Shown: in pieces, positions 33,035 through 46,023 of the stretch
How the letters are laid out: every line of letters begins with the position of its first letter
Numbering within the stretch: position 1 is the first letter of the stretch
NCBI RefSeq assembly: GCF_020382885.2
Contig: NC_058504.1
Location: 8,732,519-8,796,518, forward strand
Length of the DNA stretch: 64,000 bases
Source: Scatophagus argus
Taxonomy: Eukaryota; Chordata; Actinopteri; Scatophagidae
Reading direction: 5' to 3'
Notes under the pieces: generated by a model
Told to the model about the DNA's origin: nothing
What the model saw: the letters and a program-made list of their open reading frames with translations, nothing else
Database searches by the model: none
Position numbers and translations under genes: made by a program

Positions 33035-36000
33035 TTAGTCACAGAAGTCTCTGTTGAGCTCCAGCCTCTCCCGTTCCTCTTCATCCAGCAGGAAGCTGTC
33101 GATGTAGGAGAACAGCTCGTCCGACGCCATCGGCATAATGAAGCGCTCCCGGTCCACTCCGAGCTCGTCCAGCAGCACCATGCTGAAGTAGGATCTGCTG
33201 ATTCTGAACACTTGTCTACAGAGAGACACAAATCAGTCATCGACCGCTTTGATATAATTAAAGCTGCCACGATGAATATTTTTGTAATAACAATGAATTA
33301 AATGAATGTGTGTTATGTGAAGCGGCTACCTGTAGTGATGAATCCACAGGTGATTATCTGAAACTTCATATCTCAGACTTAATAGCACCTTAAAAAGCAC
33401 CTAAAGTGCCATATATAGTTTGCCTTGTCAACCTATATGACAAGGTGATGATGTCTTAGAGTTATGTCACACTGGAACCCAAGTGGCAAAAAAAAAAAAT
33501 CAAATATTGCAGGTTTGTAGCAGCGACAATTAAAAAAAAAAAAATAAATAATATATTTGTAGTAAGCAAGCTTTAAACACAACACAGACATATTATCACC
33601 TCATGGAATTGGTGATGTTTTGCTAATTTAGTTTCTCTGCTGTTTGGTGCCGAGTGTACAGTGGGTTTAATCAATGAGTTTGACATGACAGAAAAGCTAC
33701 AGGCTGTCCAATCAAAATAATAAGCTGAGAGATGCTAAAACACTCGCACATCACTCTATTCATTATTAAATTTGGAATATTCATTAGTGCTGCTTTATCT
33801 TAAGCTCTAGGCTTTGCTTGGCAACGCGCTCCAAGAATCCCTCATATTCGCACATGTATGTACTAACCGCATATGCTTCTGCCATGTTTGGTTGCTCACA
33901 TCTCCCAGAGTAAAGAATGTGCCTCAATAGCTGCCCTCACTCAGCTGTGGGATTTGTGTGTCAGTGGAGAGAAGAAGGAAGAAATTTTCCAGTCTGGAAA
34001 AAATGTGCAGTGCCCCTTACTCAAATTGCAGTGTTAGTGGAAAAAGTCTATATCTTCGCCTCTTCTAAGAGGAATTAGTCCCTATACAGTTGTGTCTACG
34101 TCTGGTGCAAAATGGACTCTTTAACAGTCTTATATACTCACCTATTCTCAAAAGATCTGAAGAAAAAAACAAGAAAACATAGCGAGAGCCGCACTGGGTC
34201 AACATCTATAATGTTGGTAATAGTGAATTAATAAATGGGGTGCTTTTCAAGGACAGGACCAATAGTCGAATAAAAGTGCAAGAAATAAAAAAAGCCCAGC
34301 TTACTTTGAATGAATATGAGGCCCTCTGACTATGAATGACAAAGTGTTTTCTTCAGAGTATCAAGCCAGATGTTTACTACTGAAGTTCTGTCTGACCTGT
34401 CAAAGTCCCGTCGCTTCCACCACCCTGAAAACACGTCGCTCTTTTTAATAGCGTTGATCTTTTTGAGTGCATTTTTCCCCCGTTAAAGTCAAACCTTTTC
34501 ATTAGGAGGCTTGTGACATTTTAATAGAGTGAGGAGAAGCAAACCGTTACTTTCCATGGGAACGGGAGTTATATAAAGCCATTTCAGGATGGAATTTTTC
34601 AATAGCATAAAATGTCTTTTTTCCACAGAGTGAAACATAAAACTGCTGAATAAGTGAGTAGTGAGTGGAGTCTCGCTATTACCTCAAACCCTCGATGACC
34701 TCAGAAGTGAGCAGATTTTCTTTAATGCGACCTATTTCACGCGGCGGGGAGTCTAGGAGCTCGATCACGGTCACACGTCGCAGGTCTAACCCACAGTCTG
34801 ATTTCTGGAACAAGTAAAAAGATTTTTGAGGTACTGGTTGCTTATTAAACATCCTTAGAAACTGCTATGTGAAGTCAGCAAAAAGCTGCCTCACTTGTAT
34901 CATGATGTTCTGCAGTTGGTAGTCTGGGTCAGACATGTTAGGCGCAGACATGATCAGCAGCCGCCTCTTCTCATAGAACTGATCCAGGAGAGCAGAGACC
35001 GTCTTCACGTCCGATTTGACCTCCATTGCTGCAAACACACCGCGTCACAATCCTGCATTCATGCCCCCCTTCACAGTACATCCGTACACTATTATGTATG
35101 TGCATCAAATCCATAAGCGTGTTTGCCACTTTCGTGCAGACTCACGAACACACTCAGCAGGGTCTCCGTCCCAGTTGCGGTTGAACTGGCAGACACGACT
35201 AGATGCGCCCCTGTGTTCATGTCCTCCATCGCAGTGGTATTCACATGTCGCGCCGTAGTTATTGCCATCAGAGGAGCAGGTGAGGTAGCCGTGCAGAGGT
35301 GGAAACAGATTTGGACATCTTCTTACTGGAAGGACAACACACAGTGGGGAATAAAAAACTAAATCCTGTACTTTCCATGTAGCACTTAAACTCATTTCAT
35401 AAGTCCGAAATTAAGATTTGGCAGCTTACCCTCAACACGTACAATAAACTTGCAGGCAGCTCTGTTCCTGGCTTGATCGTACACTTTGTAACGGATGATG
35501 TTTGCTCCCTCTTTAAAGTCGGTTCCTGGCTCCTGGCCTACTAATATCACACTGCAGAGACACAAGCATAGGAGCAGTCAATTAGTCAGTCAGTTAAAAT
35601 GAACAGGAAAGGGAAGCAGAGGAGAGGAGCGGCATACTCGAGTGATTTATCAGCAGTGTCTCTCGCAGCAGGGGGGTCCCAGGTCACCGTAGCAGTGAGT
35701 TTTCCAGGCTCTGCAAACTTAAATCTGGATGGAGGGCACTTGATCTTTGGAGGATCGGTATCTGAAATAAACAGTTGGAAATTTTGCAGGAAGGAAATTC
35801 ATTCAAAGCAACAATGTTTTTGGACAGTCTAACTACAACAGTCCCATGAAGACTGAAATAAAACAAATCTGGATTCAGTCCAAAGACCAGAGGAGCAGGA
35901 AATATGTTTGTTTTGTGACCGTCAGATGAGACACACTGGGGATCTCGGCTTATGAAAAAGAAATGAAAAACAGGACTGCAACACAGATGGCCTGAATTTA

Positions 36001-39000
36001 GGTCCATGTTGTGGCAGTAAGTTAAACCTCTAGCTGACAGTTGCAACAAATCATCCACAAGACTTTTGATTTTTTTCTTTACATTCTTCATTTTTCTTTA
36101 CACGGACTTGAAGAATAAGACTGTAAGGTACCTGTACAAACTGGCTGCACACCGCTCCATGACCCCCCATGCTGACAGGTGCGTGAGTGCTCCCCCTCAG
36201 TGCGATAGCCAGGGTCGCAGGTGAAGTCACACCTGGAGTCCACCACAAAGCCATGAGTGCAGGTGTATCTGCCGTGTGGGATGAGGGGCAGCACATGGCA
36301 ACGCATCCCTGAAGGAAACAGACGCACAGTTGGTTCAGAGTAAGAGTCGAGGACAGTCACAAAATCTGTTTATATCTTTCCCTGTTCGTTCCTATTCCTG
36401 TATGCTTTAGCAAATGTTACTCAAACACCATGAACAGTGCATTTGTTGTGGGAGACTTTCAGACCTTATATAGACCTTGAGAGCTATTGAGATTTTACTC
36501 CAGCAGGACAGTGGATATGTTTAAAGTCACTCATCAGTGAATGCAACAGCATGGCTCACTGGTGTGTTTCATGGGAATTTAAAGTCTAAACCTCTACATA
36601 CTGCGGCAGAAGGCGGTCCCAGACCAGCGTCGGTTGGCGAGGCACTGGACGGAGCTCCTTCCCAGCAGTCTGTACCCCCGATCGCAGCTCATCTCACAGC
36701 GGGTGCCCAGTGTGCTCCGGTAGGCCCCGCCGCGAGGGGAGTGGCAGGTCACCTCCCCATTGGTCAGATGCAGGGAATGACACCAGTATGGGTCTGCACT
36801 CAAAGCACAACAAAACTCAGATAGCCTCCGGCGTCAGGCTGCGCAAGACATGGTGGCAGCTTCCAGTTTAGGAATATGTAGGAATTGGACTAAGAGGCTC
36901 TAAACTGAAGATGATAAAAACATGTGTGTATACGCTAAATGAAGGTGGAGGGTTGAGCGCAATGCCAGCACAGTTATTGATGATATTATTCAGAACAAAG
37001 AACAGGCATTTAGCCAACAGATTTTTATTCAAGTTATATAACATGAAAACTTATTATTGAAAAGTGCTTTGTTACTGGAGGTGTGTGTGATATCACCCGT
37101 CCCGAGGGAGTTTTTGCATATGCACCTTTGTAGTCTAGTCGAGGCGTGTAGTCGTCTTCTGCAAAGTCGCTGTGGGTGTCATACACTGTGGTCCCACAAG
37201 CAGCTAAAAGCAAAACAAAACCACAGTCAGCCACAGGGAAACGGCAGGCAGTCAGACGTCAAACACAACCGTCCGCTCAATCGAGCAGTACAGTCGGTCG
37301 AGCTTGTGCATCAGGAGCGTTACAGTGTATATGGGTCACGCAGAGGAAGTCTGGCATGCAAATGGTTCTCTTCAACACAATGTCTTTTCCAGGACTTCCT
37401 TTCAGGTTTCCTTTAACAGGAGCTCAACAACATTCCACCTGGGTTTGCAATCAGAGGTGCTTACTGGGGCTCCTTTAAAACCCGAGAGTAGAAAACACAC
37501 ACATCTTGCAAAAGGCTTAAAGATGATGTTGTTTTCTTAAAGGGACAGAGATGAAAGTTGATGTGACTACAGGGAAAGCATGTTGGGCTTTATATTTTAA
37601 TGTTTTCTGGCCCTCGTTCTGCTATAAAACTTTTAAATTGGCAATAGCTTCGCCACAAATGAGGACAAACAGCATCTTTTCGTTTCTCACTTGGAGACTG
37701 TTCCTCTTACTCATCTCTTTTCATATAATAATAAGGAGGGCTCATGTACTTTCACATTCTGGTTTTTTTTATTCCTCTATGAACCACTCTTACTGCACAA
37801 TAAATCCTTTCACTGTCATCCAACTTTCTCAGCAGTTGCGGTTCAGGAACGTTTATCTCTTCTGAAATCCTGAAAAACGACTCCGTGTTTAGACCCAAGT
37901 GCCAGACTTTCCAGTGCGTCAACCTCTGTGCTGTTTCCTCTCTTGTTTTCTGGCACAGTTTCCCTCCAACATATAAAGTTCACTTTAACACAGTTTCTAA
38001 TAATACCGATTGGACCACTTTCAAAACCCTCCTCTACTCCTCCTCCTCTACTCTCAGATTGTGTGCATTAAATCTGTTGTCAGTGTTCCCCAGTAACATT
38101 TAACCAGACTAATATTTCCCAAAATCTCCCTTAGAGAGAATTAGTCACACAGGAAATAAACAAGCTTAGCTCATCAGTCTGATGGTGTGCACCGCCTGGC
38201 GTGAACAGAGACAGGCGTTACCTCCGATGGCGTGCAGCATCATGCACAGGGCAAATAAGAATAACTTAAGAATAACTAATAACTTCACACTTCTGCTCAA
38301 CTATTTCAGATGGGAATATCGCACTTTTTACTCAGTTACATTTAAGTGACGGCTATAGTTACTAGTTACTTTTCAGATTATGATTTTACATAAAATAAGA
38401 GCATATTATAGTCATAACATGGGAACAAATGTCGGACATTTTTTTATTTTTCGCTGTAAAAAAAATAATTATTTAATTCATTTTCTATCAATTGACTAAT
38501 CGTTAAAACCCCATCTTGTCATGTTTTAGATGTCTATGAGTTGTTAGTACTTACACCAGTTTCGCCTCAAACCATTTTTGTCCAGAGCTCAAAACTTTGA
38601 GAGAAATCCTTGAATACACATTTGTGTGACAGAACTTTTCCTCGTTTTCCTACTCCATTAATCACATTACAGCCTCTCTTCAGGATTTACCTTGTGAGCT
38701 TCTGAAGGATCCCGACCCCTTAGTGGGAACCAAGTGCCAAACTCTAAAATAAAGCAGCAGACTAATAGCTCATAACACTGACGTTCTCACTTAAATGGGA
38801 GGCTTTCACACTACTTTTACCATTTCTTCAGACATTCGTCAACTGAATACCAAGACGCTGAAACACACTATGCAAGAGGCACCATTCACAGTACTGACTT
38901 GTAGCAGGGATGAGTCACACCAGGGGAAAGGTGTGCAGCCTGTATGAGCGACCGTGCAAAACGCTTCACGTGTCTCTAATGACAAAGGTGAGAAGATCAC

Positions 39001-39578
39001 CAGCATCCTTTCAGTCACTCTGCCTCATCATCTTCAGGTCACGTGATAACCAGAAGGCTTGAGCACACTTGGTCCCAGAGGAGGGGGGGGGGGGGGGGGG
39101 GGGGGGGTCTCCTTAGTAATTAACTGGCGGTGATTGGAGCCAAGCTGTAATTAAACTGACTTGTCAGTGAGCAGAGGAGCATCTGAAGTGCGGGTTGCAT
39201 GTTAGGAGACGCTTTAGATCCCCGACTCTTCATTCCTGCAGGGAGGAGTGGGCTCCATTTGCATTCATGCAGTCGCCTCAAAAATTCAGCACATCTGCAT
39301 CTAATACAGCTGTGATTAAGTTGTTTCCCAACTGCAGGGGAGAGTTTTGAAATTTTTTTCAAGTGACTTGTCCAAGACAGAAGATAATTTTATCACTTTT
39401 TGTTGTAGAGCGGAAAAGATTTTAATGAGATTTTGACGGTGACTGCCTGATTGAAATGAAATAATATCCAGAATACATGGACACATAAGAAAAGAAAAGA
39501 GTCGATGGGGGGTTTTTCTGCCGTGAACTCACCTGTGAAGTATAAGATGAACACAGCAACAAAGCGGCTGAGGAGCAT
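33035..39578 (-). CDS. srpx2: srpx2, sushi repeat-containing protein X-linked 2
   Basis: Secreted protein; in mammals it binds the urokinase receptor and promotes angiogenesis and excitatory synapse formation. Coding exons read downward: 39533-39578, 37126-37203, 36602-36793, 36132-36308, 35638-35761, 35430-35551, 35146-35325, 34895-35028, 34683-34804, 33035-33215; all phases agree, 451 aa (human 465). Order: signal peptide ([15 protein letters not shown]), short linker, sushi 1 (about 42-105, [19 protein letters not shown]), sushi 2 (about 106-164), HYR domain (about 165-246, two exons), sushi 3 (about 246-306, [20 protein letters not shown]), then a DUF4174 domain with [17 protein letters not shown] and [14 protein letters not shown]. 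Each sushi module is a single phase 1-1 exon. SRPX is excluded by closer similarity to SRPX2 and by the neighbours. Intron 1 holds a 25-base G run. Confidence 0.95.
38461..38508. repeat. short family B repeat fragment
   Basis: The segment contains ttcattttctatcaattgac followed by taatcgttaaaa, resembling the attttctgtcgatcgactaatcg end of family B. Only about 50 bases are recognisable, in srpx2 intron 1. Confidence 0.35.
39083..39107. repeat. 25-base poly-G tract
   Basis: Uninterrupted G run on the plus strand (poly-C in the srpx2 transcript) in srpx2 intron 1, about 425 bases from exon 1. Confidence 0.9.
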
Positions 39579-41454
39579 GTCAGAATCGCAAAGATGACAC
39601 TCCTGGGGGGAGGAAGGTTTTTGTTTTTTTTGCAGATCGGTCCAGGTGCCAGATCCAACAAAAAGGATACAGTTATATTCCAAATAAAGTTCAAAAGCGG
39701 TTTGACGAACGACTTAAAACTCAAAAAGCCCCCGCTGAGGAAAAGAATCGCCTCACGGTCACGTCAGAGTCTCCGCACTTTCTGTAAAGTCCGGATCCTT
39801 TTGGTTTAGTAGGCCCACATGATCACAGTCAAAACCCGCTTGGTGGCGCTACCTGACTCCTTATGGTTTCCACCCAGCGCTGCATTAAACATGATGACTG
39901 AGCCTTTCTACAAGACCCCACCCGCTCCAACAGCTGTGTGAGAGTGAAGGCTGCAAATGAAAAGGAAATGAAAAACCCATTCACAAGAATCTTTCTCTCC
40001 AACATGATGAGATAATGATGACTTGAAATGATTTGTAGTTATTATAATTTTTAATATTTATAATATTTAATAGTAATATTTTAATACTCAGTATTCCTGC
40101 AGTGAATGATATCGTTTATTCATGGAGGAGCAGTATACAGCAGAAAACACATGCAGTCACCTCACATGCAAACCTCACAGGTTTGTTGTAATATTTCTTG
40201 TGTCCCCTCACATCATGTAATATAATTTTGGTTTTGAAAAGAGTGTGCAATCTGTTTAGAATATGTCCCAAAGGATATGCAGTGTGCTGTAATAATCTGC
40301 CAGAGGAGGGCATCATTTGAGTACTAATCAGGTTCTTAAAAAGAAAAGAAACAAACAATCTCCATGTTTATCTCATGAGCGTCATGTCATTTTACTATCA
40401 TTTACCCAGCTGATTTAATTTATCCTACACGTGTCACGTCGTCAAAAGAAAAATAATTATAAAGTAAGACAACAGGAGACAGGAAGTAGCACTACTTCCC
40501 TCAAAATAAAAGCATACAGTGAAAATATATGCTTTTATTTTGAGGGAAGTAGTGCTACTTCCCTCAAAATAAAAGCATATATTTTCACCTTTAACTGCAC
40601 CTTTAACAAAGAAATGCATACAAAAGTAACCTACCTGTGTTACGACATGAACATTTTAACTTAGTATCACAAAGTTTTGTTTTAGAAGGTTAGGTAGATA
40701 GTAATAAGTCACATTTTTACACCACAATCAGTCTTAGCAAAATCTTTTGAAATGTATGTTAAGTTATGTATTTAAACTTTTACATGGGCAGAAGTACAAA
40801 GGTATTAGCATAAAAAATAGACTTAAAGAAAGAGGAAATACTCTAATAAATGAACTTAGTTACTTTCCAACACTGTAAACAGTAACTATAGTAAATACAA
40901 TGCAAAACATTATTCTGAAAAGGCCCATTCTGCATAACGAGTACTTTTATTTTTGTAGGCCTACTTTAATTGAAGATAATACTTTAAAGTACTTTAATTT
41001 TACTTTACTTTATTTTAATATTCTGAGTGCTTTAGTTAATATTATTTCCACACGTCATAATGATACTTCCATCCAAGTAAGTAATTAATTAAGTAAGTAA
41101 GTAATGACTATTAAATTATACTGACCCACTGCAGAAAAATAAAAAAAATAAATAAATAACAGTTTTGCCGAGAAAACCTTCCTAAAAAGATTCCCACTCA
41201 AAATAAGTCAAATGCCACAGAGAGTGCTTTATTTTGAAGGTTGCACGCTACGTCGACGTGTGTTAAGCGTTTCCGCTGACTTGACGTTGGTGTGGACGGT
41301 GGGAGGCTGTTTATCCCTTCAGGAGAATGAATCTGGGTTAGTGACGACACTTCCCCCTCTGTCTTTGGAGTTATCCCCGAAGTTTTTCTCCCCTCTCGCC
41401 TTCAGGGTGCGAACTTTTCTCCCTCTTTTCCAGTTTAAAACCAAAAGCATCAGT
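39579..41454. other. srpx2-tspan6 head-to-head spacer
   Basis: About 1.9 kb between divergent start codons, the same arrangement as human SRPX2/TSPAN6. It should contain both promoters and 5' UTRs, but no TATA box was recognised near either end. The interior is AT-rich and carries the nested inverted repeat at 40482-40588. The tspan6-proximal part (about 41210-41454) is richer in CpG. Confidence 0.55.
40482..40588. repeat. nested perfect inverted repeat, three copies of a 35-base unit
   Basis: Copy 1 (40482-40516, plus) is the exact reverse complement of copy 2 (40528-40562), with an 11-base loop. The stretch 40519-40588 is also almost a perfect palindrome: 34 paired bases on each side with only the central tg unpaired, which makes a third, plus-oriented copy. 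The unit holds ggaagtagcactacttccc and tcaaaataaaagcata. Two mutually exclusive hairpins or cruciforms are possible. It lies between srpx2 and tspan6. Confidence 0.92.
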
Positions 41455-44400
41455 ATGTCTCCGCCGTCTCGACGGCTTCAGACGAAGCCAGTGATTACCT
41501 GCCTGAAGACTTTCCTCATCTCCTACAGCCTCATATTCTGGGTGAGTTTGCCTGACATGTAATGGGGGACAACAAGCTAAAGGAGCAACACAATGGGCTA
41601 AAAGCGACGGCGATGCCGACAAAGCTAACTACGTGGTTTCCTAAAATCAAGACAAGGACACACACCCTGAGTAAATATGTTGTAATAAATGTCCACAGAT
41701 GGAAAGTGGAGTTGGTTTTGTGTCAACACAAAGAACCACTTGTTGGAAAAACTAGTGACCGTTGGAGCAGATTTGTCGTGTTGTTAGCCACATTTATGAA
41801 AACTGCCTACAGATATTTAGTTTCACCACTTGAGAAAACAGATTTCTTCTGCACACAACGTACTTATCCCAAAAGATACATTATGTCAATTGAAAGTTAG
41901 TTTAACGCGATCGTTTTTGTTGTTCTGCAACGCAACTTAATTATCCTTGAAACTCTAACGACGAATCGATTAATCTATTAATATAAAATGAATCTGCGGC
42001 TGTTTTGATGACCAACTATTCATTTTAGTCATTTATCCGGTTAAAATGGAATAAGACTTTATCATTCCAGCAAGATAATCTCCTAAAAATCACATGCAAA
42101 GAGCTAATGATAGGAGTGACTGTTATCATCGTTTAATCTAAACGGTTTTTAATTTTTTAAGGTTTTTTTCTTTCTTGATTAATTGTTAGCTTAATCAGAA
42201 ACAGTCAAAGCTAAAATTCAAATGTACTCAGTTTGAAAGACTAAGATTCCCATCAAACACTTTTGACGAGCTGGAGATATTTTATCTTTTTTAAAAAAAA
42301 AAAAGACTCCAAACGATGTATCAGTTATCAAAGTCCTTGCAAATGAACTTGTTGATCAACTAATCAGTTAATCAACTAATTTTTGCAGCTTATGTAGCAG
42401 ACTACTGGGACTATTACAGACTACCTACCTCTTCAGATATCAGGTTTTGTAGGACCATCTTCAAACTTCAGACCTGTATTGTCAGTATATTTTTTACATA
42501 CGCTGAAGGTGCCTTGCTCAAGGGCACATCAGCCAACTAATGGGAGGGTGATTAATCACTCCACCACACCCACTGTCCTAAAGAAAAAAAAAGGTTATTT
42601 TCACATAAGAGAAAGAAAATGCATATTTCATATTTGGCGAGCAAAGAGGAGGAAAAGTTTGGTTTCTTGAAATGACTTCAAGATTATTCTCATATCTATT
42701 TCCTCATTAATTTTCTGTCGGTTCACTTGCTCCAGCTTTGATTTGATGCTTTTCTTTGTTATGATCGTAAACTGAGTATCTCTAGAGTTGCTCATATAAT
42801 ATTGAGCAGACTGGGGGGGTATAAACATAAGCTTGCCTACAGAAGAAAATGAGCAGTTATTTTCACTCTCCCCTTGTCAATCTTTGTACTGAGCAAACAG
42901 GCTGTTGCTAACACAAAGTTCAGATCAGGGCTTTTATCTGACGATTTATTGCCGTCAGATGTTCCCAGTTGATGCCTCCCCTCCGGCTAATGACTTGTGT
43001 TGGCAGTCTTAAAGCAAAAGATGCTGAGTTAATAAAACCTCAGGCTGAGGCTGATGGCATATCCCAGGTGTGTTTTTACAAAAATCTTGACAGGGAAAAT
43101 AAATCATCTGCAGCATGTGAATCATGTATCTTATCACTGACACCAGAGGAATGAGGCTTGATCAAATATATGTTGATTGTGCACAATGTTAAAGGCTGTG
43201 TCCTGTTTTACTCAGTACGCATGGTGCGTCAGAGCTGAAACTTGTCTGCTTAATATGGAAAAGGTTAGCTGGTGTGGAGGGTTGGGTTTCAGTAAGGCTG
43301 TAACTAACAATTATCTAATCTGACAGTTTTTTTTGAGTTATTTATTAGAATTATCGGTGTGTAAAATTTCAGAAAACTGAACAAAAGATATGAAATGTGC
43401 TGTCATATGCCAAAGAAGAGCATGAAATTCTCTCATTTGTGAAGAGAATTTCATGTTGATCAATTAATCAGCTAGTCAATGCAGCGAGTTGTCTTTATTA
43501 TTGATGTGTAGATTTTTCATGTCTTTTTTTTATAGAAATCTGTGAAAACGTCTGTTTCAACTTCTCAGACTCTTCAAATCTTTTATTCGACCAACAGCCC
43601 AAAACCTCAAAATGTCACAGTTTTATACAATTTTCTTATCAAATGTGAAAATCTTCACATTAAAAAGCACATTTTTAGCATTTTCTTTCATTCCAGTTTC
43701 AGATCTCATAACGGCTCTCATTTTGGACCCAGCTCTAAGTTTGTAAAAATATTTACATTTGCTAAAGCCCAAACCTACCTGTTCTGATCACATCTTGTCT
43801 TTGCTATGTCTTTGTCAAAACATCCAGGCAGTAATTTAGCTAAATGGCACATTTATAAAATCTGTGAGGCAAAACTTAAGATTGCAGATTGGATGCCACA
43901 GTGTAATTTACCGAGTGGTTTTGAGCCTTTTAATCTTAGCTCTCTGTGTCAGAGAGACAGCCATAAGAACCTGTCCACCGTCTTTGACGCTGGAGCTGAC
44001 CTGCCCTGCTGTCTTCTTCAGTTGACAGGCGTGATCCTGCTGGCTGTCGGGGTGTGGGGAAAGGTTAGTCTGGAGGCCTATTTCTCCCTGGCTTCTGAGG
44101 AGAGCACCAATGCACCATATGTCCTCATCGGGACCGGAGCCATCATCGTTATTTTCGGCCTTTTCGGCTGTTTTGCTACATGCCGTGGCAGCCCGTGGAT
44201 GCTCAAACTGGTCAGTGAAGGTGTAGTGAATTCCTTGAAATATTCTGCTCTCATGTGACCCTGCATAATTGTTTTCTTTGTTTGTTTCCTTCAGTATGCC
44301 ATGTTTCTGACCTTGGTGTTCCTGGCTGAGCTCGTGGCCGGTATCTCAGGCTTTATCTTCAGGCATGAGGTGACTTATTTGTCCCAAACGTGAATATATT

Positions 44401-46006
44401 TTTTTTAAAAAAGTGAGTCACATTAGCTCACTAAAATATGCCATCTGTTTTGTTTTGAATCCACCAGATCAAGGCCAAGTTAGGTGTCGCCTATCAAAAG
44501 GCTGTGAAGTCCTACAATAGCACAGACACCAGCAGCGCTGCAGTTGATGCCATCCAGAGGACTGTGAGTGGCAGGTTTTCCATTACGAGTGGTGTTACTT
44601 TTATCTTAATCTCTTCAAGAAATGTGTTACGATATGTTAATTTTGTTTCAATATAGTTGCATTGCTGCGGGGTGAATAATTACACTGACTGGAATGACAC
44701 ACATTACTTCAAAGAGAAGGGCATCCCTGCCAGCTGCTGTAAGGCTAACACCAAATGCTCACCGGAGACCCTGAAAGACCTCGACAAGGCTGAGAAGGAG
44801 GTGTACACAACTGTGAGTTCACCACCACTCGATATTCATGTAGTTTTAAATCCAAATTTAAGTTGTTATTTTTGGGGGAACACACAGGGTAGCTCACAAA
44901 CTGTCCGGCTATGTTTTATAGAAACCTTGAAAAGCAGTTCTACAAATGTGGTGTTTTTCTGTAGGGCTGTTTCTCACTGGTGACCAACGTGATGGAGGCT
45001 AACCTGGGTATCATCGCAGGGATTTCTTTTGGGATTGCATTCTTCCAGGTACATCATCATCACATGTTGATCTTTTCAGATATATTGTCATGGAACAAAT
45101 GGGGTCCTGGGTTACTCCCAGTGGATGAAAGCACGATTAGTATTTCTCCAACATTGTTTTTGTGGTATTGGCCGTCTTTCCTGTTGGTTATGGAAACATC
45201 TTACTCACAGAAGGGGAAAATTTATTTGATGTGTACTTGAAATTTTTAGTTCAGCCTGTGCAGTCTCTGCTAAAATGGAGGGCTTATACCTTAGGCAGCC
45301 ACTAGGGGGCGATTGAGATGTTTTGACTGGGCTGGGAAACTGTCATGTCGTCCATCTTTGTACTGTATACAGTCAGTGGTTGAGACTTAGTGATGCAGCG
45401 GCACGTGCCAAAAGAGTCAGGTAACTTTGTGACATAGAAAAATAAATCTTTCAGTCAACTCTGGAGCAATATTTATTAGTGTGTATTGTCCTTGTTAAAT
45501 AAACCAATAAATAAATGAACTAGAATAAAATAACTACTGCGATCAGACGGACAGCCAAGCATATTTTGAGTAAATCTCTGGGTGGTTGCCTGGAGGGAGA
45601 TCTGTGCTGCTCCCTCTCTCGCTCTGCTCTCATTTCTTTTCTGCTCTGTACAGCTTGCTATCTAATAAAGATAAAAACAATAAATAATACAACAGAGGAA
45701 CACACACAGTGACTCTCAGAGGGCCATAAATGTGCTTCTAGTGAGTACTGTAAAACCACCACCAGGCTCCCCGCCTTCCCAGTCGAGATACAGAGCCTGA
45801 CAGCTGTTCGGCTCTAACTAAGCAGCTCTGCGTTGCTGTCCACACTACACTGAACGATGGTCTCTCAGTGTCTTCCTCCTCCCAAAGATGAATTTATTGT
45901 ATTTTGACTGGAACTTTGTTTTCTGTCTGTGTCTCAGCTCATTGGGATCTTCTTGTCCTGCTGCTTGTCTCGATACATTACCAACAACCAGTATGAGATG
46001 GTCTAA
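41455..46006 (+). CDS. tspan6: tspan6, tetraspanin-6
   Basis: Four-pass membrane scaffold of endosomes and exosomes; the mammalian protein dampens RIG-I/MAVS signalling. Exons: 41455-41541, 44022-44210, 44295-44369, 44468-44563, 44657-44812, 44965-45048, 45938-46006; every junction is phase 0, 251 aa (human 245). The N-terminus SPPSRRLQTKPVITC precedes helix 1. ATCRGSPWMLKLYAMFLTLV and FIFRHE mark helices 2-3. The large loop has the CCG motif (LHCCGVNNYTDWNDTHYF) and PASCC, plus an NYT glycosylation site. Helix 4 runs through GIIAGISFGIAFFQLIGIFL, and the C-terminus ends RYITNNQYEMV. The TSPAN7 paralogue is less likely given the near-identical TSPAN6 ends. A 3' UTR intron (46024-46200) probably follows the stop. 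Confidence 0.95.
41955..42395. repeat. family B dispersed repeat remnants in tspan6 intron 1
   Basis: Opens with cgacgaatcgattaatctat and closes with gttgatcaactaatcagtta, atcaactaatttttgcagct, fitting the two ends of family B. The middle is diverged or interrupted. Confidence 0.5.
43285..43720. repeat. family B dispersed repeat, possibly two joined copies
   Basis: Starts with ggctgtaactaacaattatc, then tgtaaaatttcagaaaactg and a tttgtgaagagaatttcatg block, and closes one copy with gatcaattaatcagctagtc followed by aatgcagcgagttg. A second set of middle-region words follows at 43555-43700 (tattcgaccaacagcccaaa, aaatgtgaaaatcttcacat). It lies in tspan6 intron 1. Confidence 0.55.
45285..45400. 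repeat. dispersed fish repeat carrying a CTCF-like core (family C)
   Basis: The series ggcagccactagggggcgat, tgagatgttttgact, aaactgtcatgtcgtccatc and tactgtatacagtcagtgg is a common interspersed sequence in percomorph fish that I recognise from memory. Its first part includes CCACTAGGGGGCGA (45299-45312), 13 of 14 for the CTCF core. It lies in tspan6 intron 6. Confidence 0.55.
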
Positions 46007-46023
46007 CAGTGACCCTTCCACAG

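Noticed and set aside
33430-33455. Short palindrome ccttgtca...tgacaagg in srpx2's last intron
   Set aside because: An 8-base arm with a 7-base loop is expected by chance many times in 64 kb.
40431-40664. Frames on both strands encoding a repeated SLKIKAY peptide
   Set aside because: The peptide repeats are only the translation of the three inverted DNA units; there is no evidence of a protein.
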